Notes: generated by a model not told the origin, from the sequence alone. 64,000 nucleotides of DNA from Xanthomonas maliensis (GCF_009192945.1 NZ_NSET01000006.1:124001-188000), one strand, 5' to 3'. Shown: positions 42,111 to 53,225, counted from the stretch's first letter. Numbers and translations are program-made.

Positions 42111-44132
42111 ATGAGCATGGACCTGCAACGTTTCCACGCCACCTTCTTCGAGGAGAGCCGCGAAGGGCTCGACGCGATGGAGGCCGGGCTACTCTCTCTC
42201 GAAGAGGGCAACCGCGATCCGGAAATCATCAATTCGGTGTTCCGCGCCGCCCACTCGATCAAAGGTGGCGCGGCCACCTTCGGTTTCGAGGCCGTGGCCG
42301 GCCTGACCCACGTGCTGGAGACCTTGCTGGACGAGTTGCGCTCCAACAAGCGCCAGCTCGAAGCCAATGCGGTCGACGCCATGCTCGGCTCGGTCGACGT
42401 GCTGCGCGCGCTGCTGCGTGAAGCCGAACATGGCACCCCGGCCGATCCGGCGGCAGTCAAGGCGGTGCATACCCGCCTCAATGCCGTGCTGGCCGGCGAA
42501 GCGCCGGCTGCCGCGGCCGCCGCCAAGCCGAAGGAAGAAGAGCCGGAAGCCTGGCACATCGGCTTCACTCCGGCACCGTCGCTGTTCATGAGCGGCAACG
42601 ATCCGCTGCGCATCATCCGCGAGCTGGAACATCTGGGCCCGCTGCAGGTCGCCGCGCGGCTCGAGCGCATGCCGGGCTTCGAGAACATCGACCCGCTGGA
42701 AGCCTATCTGGCGTGGGATCTGGGCCTGATCGGCAAGATCCCGCGCAGCAAGATCGAAGACACCTTCGCCTGGGTGGTGGACGACTGCGAGCTGGACATC
42801 CGCCCGATGGCGGTGCCTGCCCCGCCGCCGAGCCTGGCCGTCGCCACCGTGGCGACCGTCGCCGCGCCCGTGCCTGCTGCTGCCGCGCCAAGCGCCAGCG
42901 AGCCGACGGCCGCAGCGCCGGCGGCTGCCGGCACGCCCGCCAAGACCGCCGCCGCCGAAGCCGAGACCTCCATCCGCGTCAGCGTGGACAAGGTCGACGC
43001 CTTGATCAACCTGGTCGGCGAACTGGTCATTACCCAAGCCATGCTCAAGCAGGTCTCCACCGGGCTGGATCCGGCGGTGGCCGAGCGTTTGTTCGCCGGC
43101 CTGGATCTGCTCGAACGCAATACCCGCGACCTGCAGGAAGCGGTGATCGGCGTGCGCATGCTGCCGGTCGATGCGGTGTTCCGCCGCTTCCCGCGCCTGG
43201 TGCGCGATCTCTCCAGCCGTCTGGGCAAGCAGGTGCGCCTGCGCACCATCGGCGAAGGCACCGAGCTGGACAAGGGCCTGATCGAGAAGATTGCCGATCC
43301 GCTCGTGCACCTGGTGCGCAATTCGATCGACCATGGCCTGGAAATGCCGGACGTGCGCCGCGCTACCGGCAAGGACGAGACCGGCACGATCACGCTGGCG
43401 GCATCGCATCAGGGCGGCCATATCGTCATCGAAGTCAGCGACGACGGCCGCGGCCTGAATCGCGCCAAGATTCTGGAAAAGGCACTGGAACGCGGCATCG
43501 CCGTGCCCGACAACCCGACCGATGCGCAGGTATGGGACCTGATCTTCGCGCCGGGCTTCTCGACCGCCGATGCAGTGACCGACCTGTCCGGCCGTGGAGT
43601 CGGCATGGACGTGGTCCGTCGCAACATCCAGGGTCTGGGTGGCGAAGTGCAGCTGGAAAGCAGTGCTGGTCATGGCACCCGCGTGCTGATCCGGTTGCCG
43701 CTGACCTTGGCCATTCTCGATGGCATGACGGTGTCGGTCGCCGGCGAAACGCTGATCCTGCCGCTGGCCTACGTGCTGGAGGCGCTGCAACCGCAACCGG
43801 AAGACATCCGCTCGATGGCCGGGGATGGTCGCGTGCTGCGGGTGCGTGGCGAATACCTGCCGATTCTCTCGCTCACCAACTACTACGGCTTCGGTGGCCA
43901 GCAATCCAGCCAGGAACCGCTGGTGGTGGTGGTCGAGGGCGACGGCCAGAAGATCGCACTGGAAGTGGACGAATTGCTCGGCCAGCAACAAGTGGTCGTG
44001 AAGAATATCGAGAACAACTATCGTCGGATCCCTGGCGTCTCCGGCGCCACCATCCTGGGCGATGGCCGGGTGTCGCTGATCGTGGATATCGGCGGGCTGG
44101 TGCGCTCACTGCGGATTCCGCAGGCGGCCTGA
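42111..44132 (+). CDS. cheA: Chemotaxis histidine kinase CheA with P2-like domain
   Basis: 673 residues from ATG 42111 (an ATG also at 42117). P1 with phospho-His in FRAAHSIKGGAATFGFEAVA (His48). A P2-like region at about 143-228 (AWHIGFTPAPSLFMSGNDPL; IPRSKIEDTFAWVVDDCELD). P3 (ISVDKVDALINLVGELV-type), P4 with N-box HLVRNSIDHGLE (about 400), DDGRGLNRAKI and GRGVGMDVV (about 494), then P5. It is the full-length chemotaxis kinase, probably serving the receptors encoded downstream with ParP as coupler. Confidence 0.95.
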   Translation: MSMDLQRFHATFFEESREGLDAMEAGLLSLEEGNRDPEIINSVFRAAHSIKGGAATFGFEAVAGLTHVLETLLDELRSNKRQLEANAVDAMLGSVDVLRALLREAEHGTPADPAAVKAVHTRLNAVLAGEAPAAAAAAKPKEEEPEAWHIGFTPAPSLFMSGNDPLRIIRELEHLGPLQVAARLERMPGFENIDPLEAYLAWDLGLIGKIPRSKIEDTFAWVVDDCELDIRPMAVPAPPPSLAVATVATVAAPVPAAAAPSASEPTAAAPAAAGTPAKTAAAEAETSIRVSVDKVDALINLVGELVITQAMLKQVSTGLDPAVAERLFAGLDLLERNTRDLQEAVIGVRMLPVDAVFRRFPRLVRDLSSRLGKQVRLRTIGEGTELDKGLIEKIADPLVHLVRNSIDHGLEMPDVRRATGKDETGTITLAASHQGGHIVIEVSDDGRGLNRAKILEKALERGIAVPDNPTDAQVWDLIFAPGFSTADAVTDLSGRGVGMDVVRRNIQGLGGEVQLESSAGHGTRVLIRLPLTLAILDGMTVSVAGETLILPLAYVLEALQPQPEDIRSMAGDGRVLRVRGEYLPILSLTNYYGFGGQQSSQEPLVVVVEGDGQKIALEVDELLGQQQVVVKNIENNYRRIPGVSGATILGDGRVSLIVDIGGLVRSLRIPQAA

Positions 44133-44185
44133 CCGCAGCGTTAGGGCGGCCCGATGCCGTCAATACCGTTGTATGCGTGATGCAT

Positions 44186-44242
44186 GCCGACAGTAAGGGG
44201 ACTGTCGGCAGCAGCGGTATCCGCCGGCCTGCAGGCCGGCGG
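44186..44242 (+). promoter_or_regulatory. Two perfect hairpins between cheA2 and the first receptor gene
   Basis: GCCGACAG (44186-44193) pairs with CTGTCGGC (44202-44209), and CCGCCGGCCTG pairs with CAGGCCGGCGG as a 22-bp perfect palindrome (44221-44242). Neither is followed by a T run. They may attenuate or protect the transcript; no clear promoter is seen for the receptor gene that follows. Confidence 0.5.
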
Positions 44243-44348
44243 GATTCTGGCCCTTGTCCGAATCGATGATTCGAGCGCCGTCTCGGCGCCTGCCGCACTG
44301 ACAGGTGCCCCACGGACCGATCGATCTCAGCACCATGAGATGACGTCC

Positions 44349-46619
44349 ATGAACTGGTTCCGTAACCTCGCCGTCGCGCGCAAGCTCGCCGTGGCGTTTT
44401 CCTTTACCGCATTGATCACCCTGTGCCTGGGCGTGTTCGCCCTGTTGCGCCTGCAATCCGACGCACATCTGCTGCGCCAGATCGGCTATACCTGGGCGCC
44501 TGCCGTGCAGCAACTGAGCGAAATGCGCGCCACGCTCGGCGAATTCCGCACCTACGAGCTGGCACAGTTGGCCCACACCGACGACCCCAAGGCGATACAG
44601 AACTATTTCGAGCGCATGGACAAGGCGCGTGGGGAAGTGGCTGCTCACCAAGCCGCGTATGCCAAGAGCGTGTCGCCCGGCAAGGAGGCAGAATTGTACG
44701 CCGGCGTGGAAGCCGCGCTGGCCGCTTACTACGACGCCAATGCCGCGCTCGGCCAGGCGATCCGCGCGGGCGATTTCGCCGCTGCCAACAAGATCTCCGA
44801 CGATCGCTCGCGGCCGACGCGCCGCGACCTGTTCGCAAAACTGGTGGAGCTGACCAAGTTCAACACCGACCAGATGAATACCGAGATTGCCTTCGCCGAA
44901 GCGGCCTATGTCAGCTCGGTGCGGGTGATGATCGCAGCGATGAGTTTGGCAGTGCTCCTGGCGGGATTCGCCGGCTGGTTCATCGCCCGCAGCATTGCCG
45001 GGCCGCTCGGCCGCGCGACGCGCGTCGCCAGCGCCATCGCCCAGGGCAAGCTGGACAACAGCATCGTGGTGGACCGCCGCGACGAGACCGGCCAGCTACT
45101 GGAAAGCATGCAGCGCATGCAGGAGCAATTGCAGGCGGTGCTGGCCGCGCAGTCGGAGATGGCACAGCGCCATGACGCTGGCGAGATCAGCTATCGCATG
45201 GATCGCAGCGTCTTCCCGGGCGACTACGGCACCATGGTGGACGACACCAACGGCCTGGTCGGCGCACATGTCGACGTGCAGAAGGCATTGGCACGGATCA
45301 TGTCGCGTTATGCCATCGGCGACCTACAACCGGACATGGAGCGGCTGCCGGGCGAAAAGGCCGTGCTCAGCGACACCATGGAAACGGCCAAGCGCAACCT
45401 GTCGGCGATGAACAGCGAGATCAAGCTGCTGGCGCAGGCCGCCGCCAACGGCGACTTCGGCGTGCGCGGCGACGCCGAGCGCTTCCAGCACGAGTTCCGC
45501 GCCATGGTCGATGGCCTCAACCAACTGATGGCCACCGCCGATGCCAACCTGGCATCGCTGTCCAAGGTGCTGCAGGCCATTGCAGCTGGCGATCTGACCA
45601 GCCGCATGCAAGGCGACTTCAGCGGCGTGTTCGCGCAGATGCGCGACGACGCCAACGCCACCACCGAGCAGCTATCGATGATCGTCGGACGCATCCAGCA
45701 AGCCACCTCGTCGATCAACTCGGCCGCCAGCGAGATCGCGGCCGGCAACCAGGATCTGTCCCAGCGCACCGAACAGCAGGCGGCGAGCCTGGAAGAAACC
45801 GCCGCCTCGATGGAGGAGCTCACCTCCACCGTCAAGCAGAATGCCGAAAGCGCGCGTCAGGCCAATCAACTGGCCATCGGCGCAGCCTCGGTCGCCTCGC
45901 AAGGCGGTGCGGTGGTCGCCCGCGTGGTCACCACCATGTCCGGCATCGAAACCTCGTCCAAGAAGATCGGCGAGATCATCAGCGTCATCGACGGCATCGC
46001 GTTCCAGACCAATATCCTGGCCTTGAATGCCGCGGTGGAAGCCGCGCGTGCCGGCGAGCAGGGTCGCGGCTTTGCGGTGGTCGCCTCGGAAGTGCGGACG
46101 CTGGCGCAGCGCTCGGCCAATGCCGCCAAGGAGATCAAGAGCCTGATCGACGATTCGGTCGGCAAGGTCGCCGAAGGCTCCGCCCTGGTCGATCAAGCTG
46201 GAAAGACCATGGCCGACATCGTGTCCTCGGTGCAACGCGTCACCGACATCATGGGCGAGATCTCTGCTGCCTCGCAGGAGCAATCCAGCGGCATCGAGCA
46301 GGTGAACCAGACGGTCACGCAGATGGACGAGGCCACCCAGCAGAATGCGGCGTTGGTGGAAGAAGCCACGGCCGCTGCGCGCGCGATGGAAGACCAGGCC
46401 AGCCAGTTGAGCGAGGCGGTCTCGATCTTCCGGCTGCAGCAGACCGGTCCAGCGCCTGCAATCGCCCTGCCCGCCTTGCTGGCACCTGCCCGCATCGTGG
46501 CCGCGATCGGCAAGCGTCCGACCAGCCAGGCCAGCCGCAAGCCGGCAAAGGCAACCACGACGGAAAACCGGTCGCGGGGGACAGCCACCCCTAGCGAAAC
46601 GAGCTGGGAAGAATTCTAG
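44349..46619 (+). CDS. Methyl-accepting chemotaxis protein 1 (4HB-like sensor, pentapeptide tail)
   Basis: 756 residues from ATG 44349 (ATG 44340 also in frame). Membrane helix about 12-34, a periplasmic four-helix-bundle-like domain (35-188), membrane helix about 190-212, and HAMP to about 265. HAMP-like modules follow ([19 protein letters not shown] about 320; [20 protein letters not shown] about 366; [20 protein letters not shown] about 413). The signalling coil comes next, with the tip [20 protein letters not shown] near 550. The C-terminus SWEEF resembles the CheR-docking pentapeptide NWETF. Probably co-transcribed with cheA2, since no promoter is seen. The ligand is unknown. Confidence 0.93.
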   Translation: MNWFRNLAVARKLAVAFSFTALITLCLGVFALLRLQSDAHLLRQIGYTWAPAVQQLSEMRATLGEFRTYELAQLAHTDDPKAIQNYFERMDKARGEVAAHQAAYAKSVSPGKEAELYAGVEAALAAYYDANAALGQAIRAGDFAAANKISDDRSRPTRRDLFAKLVELTKFNTDQMNTEIAFAEAAYVSSVRVMIAAMSLAVLLAGFAGWFIARSIAGPLGRATRVASAIAQGKLDNSIVVDRRDETGQLLESMQRMQEQLQAVLAAQSEMAQRHDAGEISYRMDRSVFPGDYGTMVDDTNGLVGAHVDVQKALARIMSRYAIGDLQPDMERLPGEKAVLSDTMETAKRNLSAMNSEIKLLAQAAANGDFGVRGDAERFQHEFRAMVDGLNQLMATADANLASLSKVLQAIAAGDLTSRMQGDFSGVFAQMRDDANATTEQLSMIVGRIQQATSSINSAASEIAAGNQDLSQRTEQQAASLEETAASMEELTSTVKQNAESARQANQLAIGAASVASQGGAVVARVVTTMSGIETSSKKIGEIISVIDGIAFQTNILALNAAVEAARAGEQGRGFAVVASEVRTLAQRSANAAKEIKSLIDDSVGKVAEGSALVDQAGKTMADIVSSVQRVTDIMGEISAASQEQSSGIEQVNQTVTQMDEATQQNAALVEEATAAARAMEDQASQLSEAVSIFRLQQTGPAPAIALPALLAPARIVAAIGKRPTSQASRKPAKATTTENRSRGTATPSETSWEEF

Positions 46620-46657
46620 CGCGCGCCTGCCACTAGCCTCGATCTGCAAGCACAGCC

Positions 46658-46688
46658 CGCCCCGGCCTTGCGCCGGGGCGTTGCGTTT
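46658..46688 (+). terminator. Intrinsic terminator after receptor 1
   Basis: CGCCCCGGC (46658-46666), loop of 5, GCCGGGGCG (46672-46680), then TTGCGTTT. The same stem recurs after receptor 2. The remainder of 46620-47132 shows no gene. Confidence 0.75.
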
Positions 46689-47069
46689 GCGCTTCCCCGA
46701 TGAGCGATCACCTATCGGTGTTCCGCCCTGCCCTGCGATGTCCGTCATGAGCGGTGCGCAGTCTGCTGGCGCGTGCAACCTGCGGATCGCGCGATCGCTT
46801 GTCGATCGCTCTCTGTGCGAAGGCATTGGCGCATGGCAACCATCGGCGCAACGCGAGAGCCAACCGCGTGGGCGGCCTTCCCCACGCGCCGCAAGTTCCG
46901 TCTCTGCGCGAACCAGCCGATAACCGCGCCATCGCGGCCGTCCAGGCGCCTCATTGCCGCGCGCCGACGCGCGCCATTCCATCGATGAAGCAAGCCGCCA
47001 GACGGGGCGCGTGCTCCCGTATCGCGACCAACAGGCTGAACCGCGCCCCGCCGTCCATCCCCTGCGTGC

Positions 47070-47096
47070 TCAAGAAATCGCCAGAGCGAACGCTAC
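47070..47096 (+). promoter_or_regulatory. Weak sigma28-like promoter candidate before receptor 2
   Basis: TCAAGAAA (47070-47077), an 11-bp spacer, AACGCTAC (47089-47096). The -35 and spacing fit, but the -10 matches only CG and TA. The CGCTACCGG string is shared with the candidate before the receptor at 53291. Confidence 0.3.
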
Positions 47097-47132
47097 CGGT
47101 GTACTTATTTTCCTCCCACTCCTACATATCTC

Positions 47133-49391
47133 ATGAAATTTCTGCACTCACTCACAGTCGGGCCACGCCTGGCTGTGGCTTTCCTGTTGCTGATCGTTTT
47201 ACTGGCCGGCTCGACCAGCCTGGCGCTGTACGAATTCCACACGGTCAAGAACCAAGTCTCGATCATCATCGAAATCAATAATCGCAAGGCCCGCCTGCTG
47301 GGGCAGATGCGTGAAAGCAACATGCTCGGCGAACGCTATCTGCGCGACTTCCTGCTCGCCACGCCCGCGCAACGGCCCGACGTCGATGCACTGCTCAAGG
47401 CCAATCGCACCCACTACGCGAGCTTGTGGGAGCAACTGAAAGGCCTCCCCGCAAACGCCGAAGGCCTGCGCGCGCGCAAGGCCATCGAAGACAGCCTCAG
47501 CATCACCCGCGCCACCAATGGTCGCTTGCTCGACCTGGCCCGCAATGGCGATGTCGAGGGCGCCAAGCGCTTGTTGAACGGCGAAGCACAACCGCTGCTG
47601 GAACGACGCTCGCATACGATCGAGGCGGCAGTCGCATTGCAGGACAAGCAGAACGCCGAAGGCGCCAACACCATCCTGGCCAGCGTGGCACTGGCCAACC
47701 GGGCGTTGATCGCCTTCGGCCTGATTTCGGCTTGCCTGGCGGCCGCCCTGGCCTGGCTGATCTCGCGTAGCCTGGTGCGGCCCCTGACCGAAGCGACGCG
47801 CGTCGCCGAGGCGATCGCACGCGGACACCTGGACAACCGCATCGGACCACAGCCGCGCGACGAGCCTGGCCAATTGCTGACCAGCATGCGTGGCATGCAG
47901 GATCAGCTGAAGGCGGTCTCGGTCGCACAGCAGGACATGGCGCGTCGCCATGATCGCGGCGAAATCAGCTTTCGGATGGATCAAGCCGCGTTTCCCGGCG
48001 AATACGGCACGATGGTGCGCGATACCAATGCCCTGGTCGGCTCGCATATCGCGGTCAAGATGCAGTTGGCGCAGATCATGTCCCGTTATGCCATCGGCGA
48101 TCTGAGTCCGGACATGGACGCCTTGCCGGGCGAAAAAGCCGTGCTCAGCGACACCATGCAAACGGTCAAGCGCAACCTGTCGGCGATGAATAGCGAGATC
48201 AAGCTGCTGGTCAATGCCGCCGCCAATGGCGATTTCAGCGTGCGCGGCGATGCACAGCGTTTCCAGTATGACTTCCACGCCATGGTCGATGGCCTCAACC
48301 AGCTGATGGCGACCGCCGATGGCAATCTCGCTGCCTTGTCGACGCTGCTGCAGGCGATTGCAGCCGGCGATCTGACCAGCCGCATGGAGGGCGACTTCCA
48401 CGGCGTGTTCGCACAAATGCGCGACGATGCCAACGCCACCACCGAGCAGTTGTCCGGCATCGTGGGGCGCATCCAGCACGCGACCGCATCGATCAACTCC
48501 GCTGCCAGCGAGATCGCGTCCGGCAACCAGGACCTGTCCCAACGCACCGAACAGCAGGCGGCCAGCCTGGAAGAAACGGCCGCCTCGATGGAGGAACTCA
48601 CCTCCACCGTCAAGCAAAACGCCGAGCATGCACGCCAGGCCAATCAGCTGGCCATCGGCGCCGCCGCGGTCGCCGCGCAAGGTGGCCAAGTGGTTGGCCG
48701 CGTGGTCGCCACCATGGCCGGCATCGATCACGCATCACGCAAGATCGCCGACATCATCACCGTCATCGACGGCATCTCGTTCCAGACCAACATCCTGGCC
48801 TTGAATGCCGCGGTGGAAGCCGCACGCGCCGGCGATCAGGGCCGCGGCTTTGCGGTCGTCGCCTCGGAAGTACGCACATTGGCACAACGCTCGGCCACCG
48901 CTGCCAAGGAGATCAAGAGTCTGATCGACGATTCGGTCGGCAAGGTGGCCGAGGGCTCCGCCCTGGTGGACCAGGCCGGCACGACCATGGCCGAGATCGT
49001 GTCCTCGGTGCAGCGCGTCACCGACATCATGAGCGAGATCTCCGCCGCCTCGCAGGAACAATCCAGCGGCATCGAGCAGGTCAATCAGACCGTCACCCAG
49101 ATGGACGAAGCCACTCAGCAGAATGCTGCATTGGTGGAAGAAGCCACCGCCGCTGCACGCGCGATGGAAGAGCAAGCCAACCAGTTGGCCGATGCGGTAT
49201 CGATTTTCAAGCTACACGACACCGAGCCCTCGCCCCTCGCGGCAGACAAATCTGCACCGTCGAAACGCAGCCCCATTGCCGCAAAAAGCAGCGACAACCG
49301 CAAGAACGGCAAGCGCGTATCGCTCGCGCACCTGCCCAGCCGTTCGCTGGTAGCCGTGACAGACAACGGTGCCGGCTGGCAAGAGTTCTGA
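47133..49391 (+). CDS. Methyl-accepting chemotaxis protein 2 (helical sensor, pentapeptide tail)
   Basis: 752 residues from ATG 47133. Membrane helices about 13-33 ([20 protein letters not shown]) and about 189-210 ([20 protein letters not shown]) enclose an all-helical periplasmic sensor. HAMP ([19 protein letters not shown]) is followed by HAMP-like modules ([60 protein letters not shown]). The signalling tip [20 protein letters not shown] lies near 547. C-terminus GWQEF, a CheR-type docking pentapeptide. Cytoplasmic modules are very like receptor 1. No clear ribosome-binding site is seen. Confidence 0.93.
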   Translation: MKFLHSLTVGPRLAVAFLLLIVLLAGSTSLALYEFHTVKNQVSIIIEINNRKARLLGQMRESNMLGERYLRDFLLATPAQRPDVDALLKANRTHYASLWEQLKGLPANAEGLRARKAIEDSLSITRATNGRLLDLARNGDVEGAKRLLNGEAQPLLERRSHTIEAAVALQDKQNAEGANTILASVALANRALIAFGLISACLAAALAWLISRSLVRPLTEATRVAEAIARGHLDNRIGPQPRDEPGQLLTSMRGMQDQLKAVSVAQQDMARRHDRGEISFRMDQAAFPGEYGTMVRDTNALVGSHIAVKMQLAQIMSRYAIGDLSPDMDALPGEKAVLSDTMQTVKRNLSAMNSEIKLLVNAAANGDFSVRGDAQRFQYDFHAMVDGLNQLMATADGNLAALSTLLQAIAAGDLTSRMEGDFHGVFAQMRDDANATTEQLSGIVGRIQHATASINSAASEIASGNQDLSQRTEQQAASLEETAASMEELTSTVKQNAEHARQANQLAIGAAAVAAQGGQVVGRVVATMAGIDHASRKIADIITVIDGISFQTNILALNAAVEAARAGDQGRGFAVVASEVRTLAQRSATAAKEIKSLIDDSVGKVAEGSALVDQAGTTMAEIVSSVQRVTDIMSEISAASQEQSSGIEQVNQTVTQMDEATQQNAALVEEATAAARAMEEQANQLADAVSIFKLHDTEPSPLAADKSAPSKRSPIAAKSSDNRKNGKRVSLAHLPSRSLVAVTDNGAGWQEF

Positions 49392-49428
49392 CGCACGGTT
49401 TCGACCGGCGCACATCTGCAACGCCGCA

Positions 49429-49461
49429 CGCCCCGGCCCTCGCGCCGGGGCGTTGCGTTTT
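49429..49461 (+). terminator. Intrinsic terminator after receptor 2
   Basis: CGCCCCGGC (49429-49437), 6-base loop, GCCGGGGCG (49444-49452), then TTGCGTTTT. It is nearly the same sequence as the terminator after receptor 1. Confidence 0.8.
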
Positions 49462-49922
49462 GGCTGGCCAACAGACAGCAACCGCGCTGGCCAGCGTCTC
49501 CGGTGATGCGGTGCGCCTTGCACATCGTCGGCGTGCATCGCCCTCTCTGCCCCCTGCTCGCCCGGCGGCAGCAACGTCATGGGCCGTCGCGCATGACGCC
49601 GCGCTCTTTGCAGCGCAGTGTCAGCCCCCCAGGGGCGCTCGCATCCTGCGTTGAGGATCAGCATCACGGCGTTGACTATCTAGATGCGAGGCAACGGTGA
49701 CCGGCGCGTGCACCGCAAAAAACAAGCGAACACAACAATTCTATTTCCAGGCCGCAAAGCTCGAATCTGAGCACACGGGGCCACGTCAGGACGATCCCGA
49801 CACATCTGCAAAGAAACCTGACAGCCGAGCGGCAAAAACACTGCGGATTTTCAACTCACTTAATGCATAAAAACAATAAACGCAAGGTACAAAAAGAATT
49901 AGGTTTTTTTGCCGTGTGCATA

Positions 49923-49950
49923 TCAAGTGAAGATCAGGCACTGCCGTTAA
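49923..49950 (+). promoter_or_regulatory. Sigma28-type promoter of receptor 3
   Basis: TCAAGTGA (49923-49930), a 12-bp spacer, GCCGTTAA (49943-49950). It sits in an unusually A/T-rich stretch (about 49720-49950). The predicted leader to the ATG at 50149 is about 190 nt. The gap 49392-50148 otherwise holds no gene. Confidence 0.55.
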
Positions 49951-50148
49951 TGCGGATGACACAAACGCATCGCTTGCAACCATCCGACCTTGAGCCCGCC
50001 GTCCATCAGCACTACCAACGGCGTCCCGTCCACGCTCGTGCCACTACCGACATCGATCGGCCATCCGGTTCCCGCAGTGACCTAGCCTGATCCGACGCAG
50101 TCGATGCCCCACCCGCCAACGTCATCCAGCCTGAAAGGCCAGCACACG

Positions 50149-52392
50149 ATGAAAACCAAGAACCTCTCGATTTCCACCCAATTGATCATCGGCTTCGGTG
50201 CCGTGGTGCTGGTCATGCTGGCGGTCGGCGGCACCAGTCTCAACAACCAGGCCACCTTGCAGGACGCGGTCGCCATCAACGAGCACACCTTCAAGGTGAT
50301 CGGAACCGGCGACGGCATGCTCACCCAGGCCTTGAACATCGAGACGGGTGCGCGTGGCTACTTGCTGTCCGGCCAGCAACAGCATCTGCAGCCGTTCGAG
50401 AATGGCAAGAAGGGCTTCGAACAGAACTTTGCCGAAGCCAAGCAGCTGACCTCGGACAACCCGGTGCAGCAGGCGCGCCTGGGCAAGCTGGATGCCGCCT
50501 ACAAGCAGTTGGTAGAGGTAGAGAACGGCATCATCGCCATCCGCGAGAAGACCGATGACCGCGAGCGCATCGCCGCGGTGTTCGGCGAAGGCCGCGACCG
50601 CGCAGCGATGGGCGTGCTGCGCAGCGTGGTCGGCGATTTCAAGAACGAAGAACAGCAATTGCTCGTCAAGCGCGGCAAGGCGCTGGAGGCCGCGCGCGTC
50701 AAGAGCAAGCTGTCCATCATCATCGGCAGCCTGGTCGCCATCCTGGTCGCCGTGGGCATGGGCCTGATGATTCGCCGCCAGTTGCTCAAGCGCATGGGCC
50801 AGGCAATGAGCGTGGCCGACGCCATTGCCTCCGGCAAGCTGGACAACAGCATCGACACCCAGTCCAGCGACGAAACCGGCCGCCTGTTGGTCAGCATGGA
50901 CAAGATGCAGAGCCAGTTGCAGTCGGTGCTGGCGGCACAGGCCGAGATGGCCAAGCGCCATGATGCCGGCCAGATCAGCTACCGCATGGACGGCAGCGCC
51001 TTCCCGGGCGACTACGGCCGGATGGTGCGCGACAGCAACGCGCTGGTGGCCGCCCACCTCACCGCCCAGGACACCTTGATGCGGATCATGGGGCGCTACG
51101 CGATCGGTGATTTCAGCGAGGACATGCCGCAGCTGCCGGGCGAAAAGGCCGCGCTCACCCAGACCATGGAAACCGTCAAGCAGAACCTGAGCGCGATCAA
51201 CCGCGAGATCAAGCGGCTGGCCAGCGCAGCGGCCGCCGGCGATTTCAGCCAGCGTGGCGATGCCGAGCGCTTCCAGCACGACTTCCGCGCGATGGTCGAG
51301 AGCCTCAACCAGCTGATGGCCACCGCCGACGGCAACCTGGAATCGCTGTCCCAGCTGCTGCAGTCGATCGCCGCCGGCGACCTGACAGCGCGCATGCACG
51401 GCGACTTCCACGGTGTGTTCGCCCGCATGCGTGACGATGCCAACGGCACGGCCGCGCAACTGGCCGATATCGTCGGCCGCATCCAGGCGGCAGCGACCAG
51501 CATCAACTCCGCCTCCAGCGAGATCGCCGCAGGCAATCAGGATCTGTCGCAGCGCACCGAGCAGCAGGCCGCCAATCTGGAAGAGACGGCTGCCTCGATG
51601 GAGGAGCTGACCTCCACCGTCCGGCAGAACGCCGAAAGCGCGCGCCAGGCCAACCAACTCGCCGCCGGTGCCGCCACCGTGGCATCGCAAGGCGGCCAGG
51701 TGGTCGGCCAGGTGGTCGAGACCATGAGCGGCATCGAAGCCTCGTCGAAGAAGATCGCCGAGATCATCACCGTCATCGACGGCATCGCGTTCCAGACCAA
51801 CATCCTGGCGCTCAATGCCGCGGTGGAAGCGGCCCGCGCCGGCGAGCAGGGCCGTGGCTTCGCCGTGGTCGCCTCGGAAGTGCGCACGCTGGCGCAGCGC
51901 TCGGCCAACGCCGCCAAGGAGATCAAGGGGTTGATCGATGAATCGGTCGGCCGCGTCACCGAAGGCTCGGCGCTGGTCGACCAGGCCGGCAAGACGATGA
52001 AGGAGATCGTCACCTCGGTCCAGCGCGTCACCGACATCATGGGCGAGATCTCCGCCGCGTCGCAGGAACAGTCGGCCGGCATCGAGCAGGTCAACCAGAG
52101 CGTGACCCAGATGGACGAGACCACCCAGCAGAACGCTGCGCTGGTCGAAGAAGCCACCGCCGCCGCACGTGCGATGGAAGAGCAAGCCGGCCAGTTGGCC
52201 GATGCGGTGGCCATCTTCAAGATCGAAGCCAGCCCCGCCCTGCCCGGCCCGGTCGCAACCCAGCGTCTGAGCAGCGTGCCGACCACGGCCACCAAGCGCA
52301 AGGCGCCTGCCGCACCGGCACGTCCGCGCGCCACCCCGCGCGTGGCAGTCGCCGCGGGTGGTGGTGGCGAGACCAACTGGCAGGAATTCTGA
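50149..52392 (+). CDS. Methyl-accepting chemotaxis protein 3 (CHASE3 sensor, pentapeptide tail)
   Basis: 747 residues from ATG 50149 ([20 protein letters not shown], with AAGG upstream); a start at 50104 would add 15 non-conserved residues. Membrane helix about 10-30. The periplasmic CHASE3-type bundle is recognised by [20 protein letters not shown] and [19 protein letters not shown]. Second helix about 187-207, HAMP, HAMP-like modules ([40 protein letters not shown]), and signalling coil with [20 protein letters not shown] near 545. C-terminus NWQEF, closest of the set to the enteric NWETF. CHASE3 receptors sense unknown small molecules. Confidence 0.94.
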   Translation: MKTKNLSISTQLIIGFGAVVLVMLAVGGTSLNNQATLQDAVAINEHTFKVIGTGDGMLTQALNIETGARGYLLSGQQQHLQPFENGKKGFEQNFAEAKQLTSDNPVQQARLGKLDAAYKQLVEVENGIIAIREKTDDRERIAAVFGEGRDRAAMGVLRSVVGDFKNEEQQLLVKRGKALEAARVKSKLSIIIGSLVAILVAVGMGLMIRRQLLKRMGQAMSVADAIASGKLDNSIDTQSSDETGRLLVSMDKMQSQLQSVLAAQAEMAKRHDAGQISYRMDGSAFPGDYGRMVRDSNALVAAHLTAQDTLMRIMGRYAIGDFSEDMPQLPGEKAALTQTMETVKQNLSAINREIKRLASAAAAGDFSQRGDAERFQHDFRAMVESLNQLMATADGNLESLSQLLQSIAAGDLTARMHGDFHGVFARMRDDANGTAAQLADIVGRIQAAATSINSASSEIAAGNQDLSQRTEQQAANLEETAASMEELTSTVRQNAESARQANQLAAGAATVASQGGQVVGQVVETMSGIEASSKKIAEIITVIDGIAFQTNILALNAAVEAARAGEQGRGFAVVASEVRTLAQRSANAAKEIKGLIDESVGRVTEGSALVDQAGKTMKEIVTSVQRVTDIMGEISAASQEQSAGIEQVNQSVTQMDETTQQNAALVEEATAAARAMEEQAGQLADAVAIFKIEASPALPGPVATQRLSSVPTTATKRKAPAAPARPRATPRVAVAAGGGGETNWQEF

Positions 52393-52415
52393 GTCCAGGC
52401 GTTGGTCGCTGTCCT

Positions 52416-52443
52416 ACAACGCCCCGGTTCGCCGGGGCGTTGT
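52416..52443 (+). terminator. Strong hairpin after receptor 3
   Basis: ACAACGCCCCGG (52416-52427), TTCG tetraloop, CCGGGGCGTTGT (52432-52443): a perfect 12-bp stem. There is little T run after it (CGTTG). Confidence 0.7.
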
Positions 52444-52561
52444 CGTTGCGGGTTAGCCACACACCGCGCGCCGCTGGAACCGCGTGCGCCGTCATGCGCC
52501 GTCGTGCGCCGCGATGACCGACGCAGCAGCGAGCGCAGGCGCGCCGTCGATCGGTCCGCCA

Positions 52562-52588
52562 TCAAGCCGGCTGCATGCAGGCCGATAG
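52562..52588 (+). promoter_or_regulatory. Sigma28 promoter of the orphan sensor gene
   Basis: TCAAGCCG (52562-52569), an 11-bp spacer, GCCGATAG (52581-52588). Strong match in both boxes and in spacing. The leader is about 38 nt and has GGAG at 52622-52625. Confidence 0.75.
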
Positions 52589-52632
52589 CCAGAACAGCAA
52601 GGCGCGTCGCTGGCGCCCATCCGGAGTCGCAG

Positions 52633-53154
52633 ATGTCCATTGCTTCCACGTCCCTCGCCCACCGCCTGGCCGGCCCGCTGCTGGCCGCGCTGCTGGTCTG
52701 CACCGGCATGACCCTCGCTCCGCTGGATCGCAGCCCCGCGGCCCGGCCGACCCGCACGGTGTCCGCCTCCTCCGCGTTCCTGCCGGCGCTGGAACAGGAT
52801 CTGCGCCTGCTCGAGCAGGCACAGCGCAGGCAACTGCGGCAGTCGGACGCGCTGGCGCTGCATGAGATCGACGACGAGCGCCTGGGCAGCCTGCGGCAGC
52901 GGATCGCCCGCCATGTCGGCTATCTGCAGGCAAGTCCGGCCACACCGGACCAGGCACAGCGATTGGTCCGCTTGCAGACGCGGCTTGGACAGTATCTGGC
53001 CTTGCAGCGGCAGATCGACCGTGCCCTGCACGCCGGTGATCTTGCCCAGGCAAACACCCTGTCCGCGGGTCAGGCCGGCACGGCGCAACTGGCGATCTGG
53101 CAGGAGCTGCACGGTCTGCGGCAAGCGCTGACCGCCACCGCCCAGCATGGTTGA
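52633..53154 (+). CDS. Orphan receptor-like sensor protein, no signalling domain (unknown function)
   Basis: 173 residues from ATG 52633. One N-terminal hydrophobic segment (about 11-27, AGPLLAALLVCTGMTLAPL) acts as signal anchor or signal peptide. A short Pro/Ser linker and an all-helical region follow (ALEQDLRLLEQAQRRQLRQS; RLGSLRQRIARHVGYLQAS; RLQTRLGQYLALQRQIDRAL), similar in pattern to the periplasmic helix bundles of the neighbouring receptors. It has no second membrane helix, HAMP or methylation/signalling coil. It sits between receptors 3 and 4 and has its own FliA promoter. I do not recognise a named family. It could be a co-sensor or ligand-binding partner of a receptor, or a shrunken receptor. 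Confidence 0.7.
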   Translation: MSIASTSLAHRLAGPLLAALLVCTGMTLAPLDRSPAARPTRTVSASSAFLPALEQDLRLLEQAQRRQLRQSDALALHEIDDERLGSLRQRIARHVGYLQASPATPDQAQRLVRLQTRLGQYLALQRQIDRALHAGDLAQANTLSAGQAGTAQLAIWQELHGLRQALTATAQHG

Positions 53155-53225
53155 GCTCGCAAGCATCGGCAGCGCAGCCTACGCAGAACGGCGGTGATCA
53201 GGCACGCAGATCGCCTCGACGACAC

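Noticed and set aside
46916-46923. FliA promoter upstream of receptor 2 based on GCCGATAA
   Set aside because: The only AAGTT-like -35 box lies 17 bp away instead of 11-12, and the site is over 200 bp from the gene.
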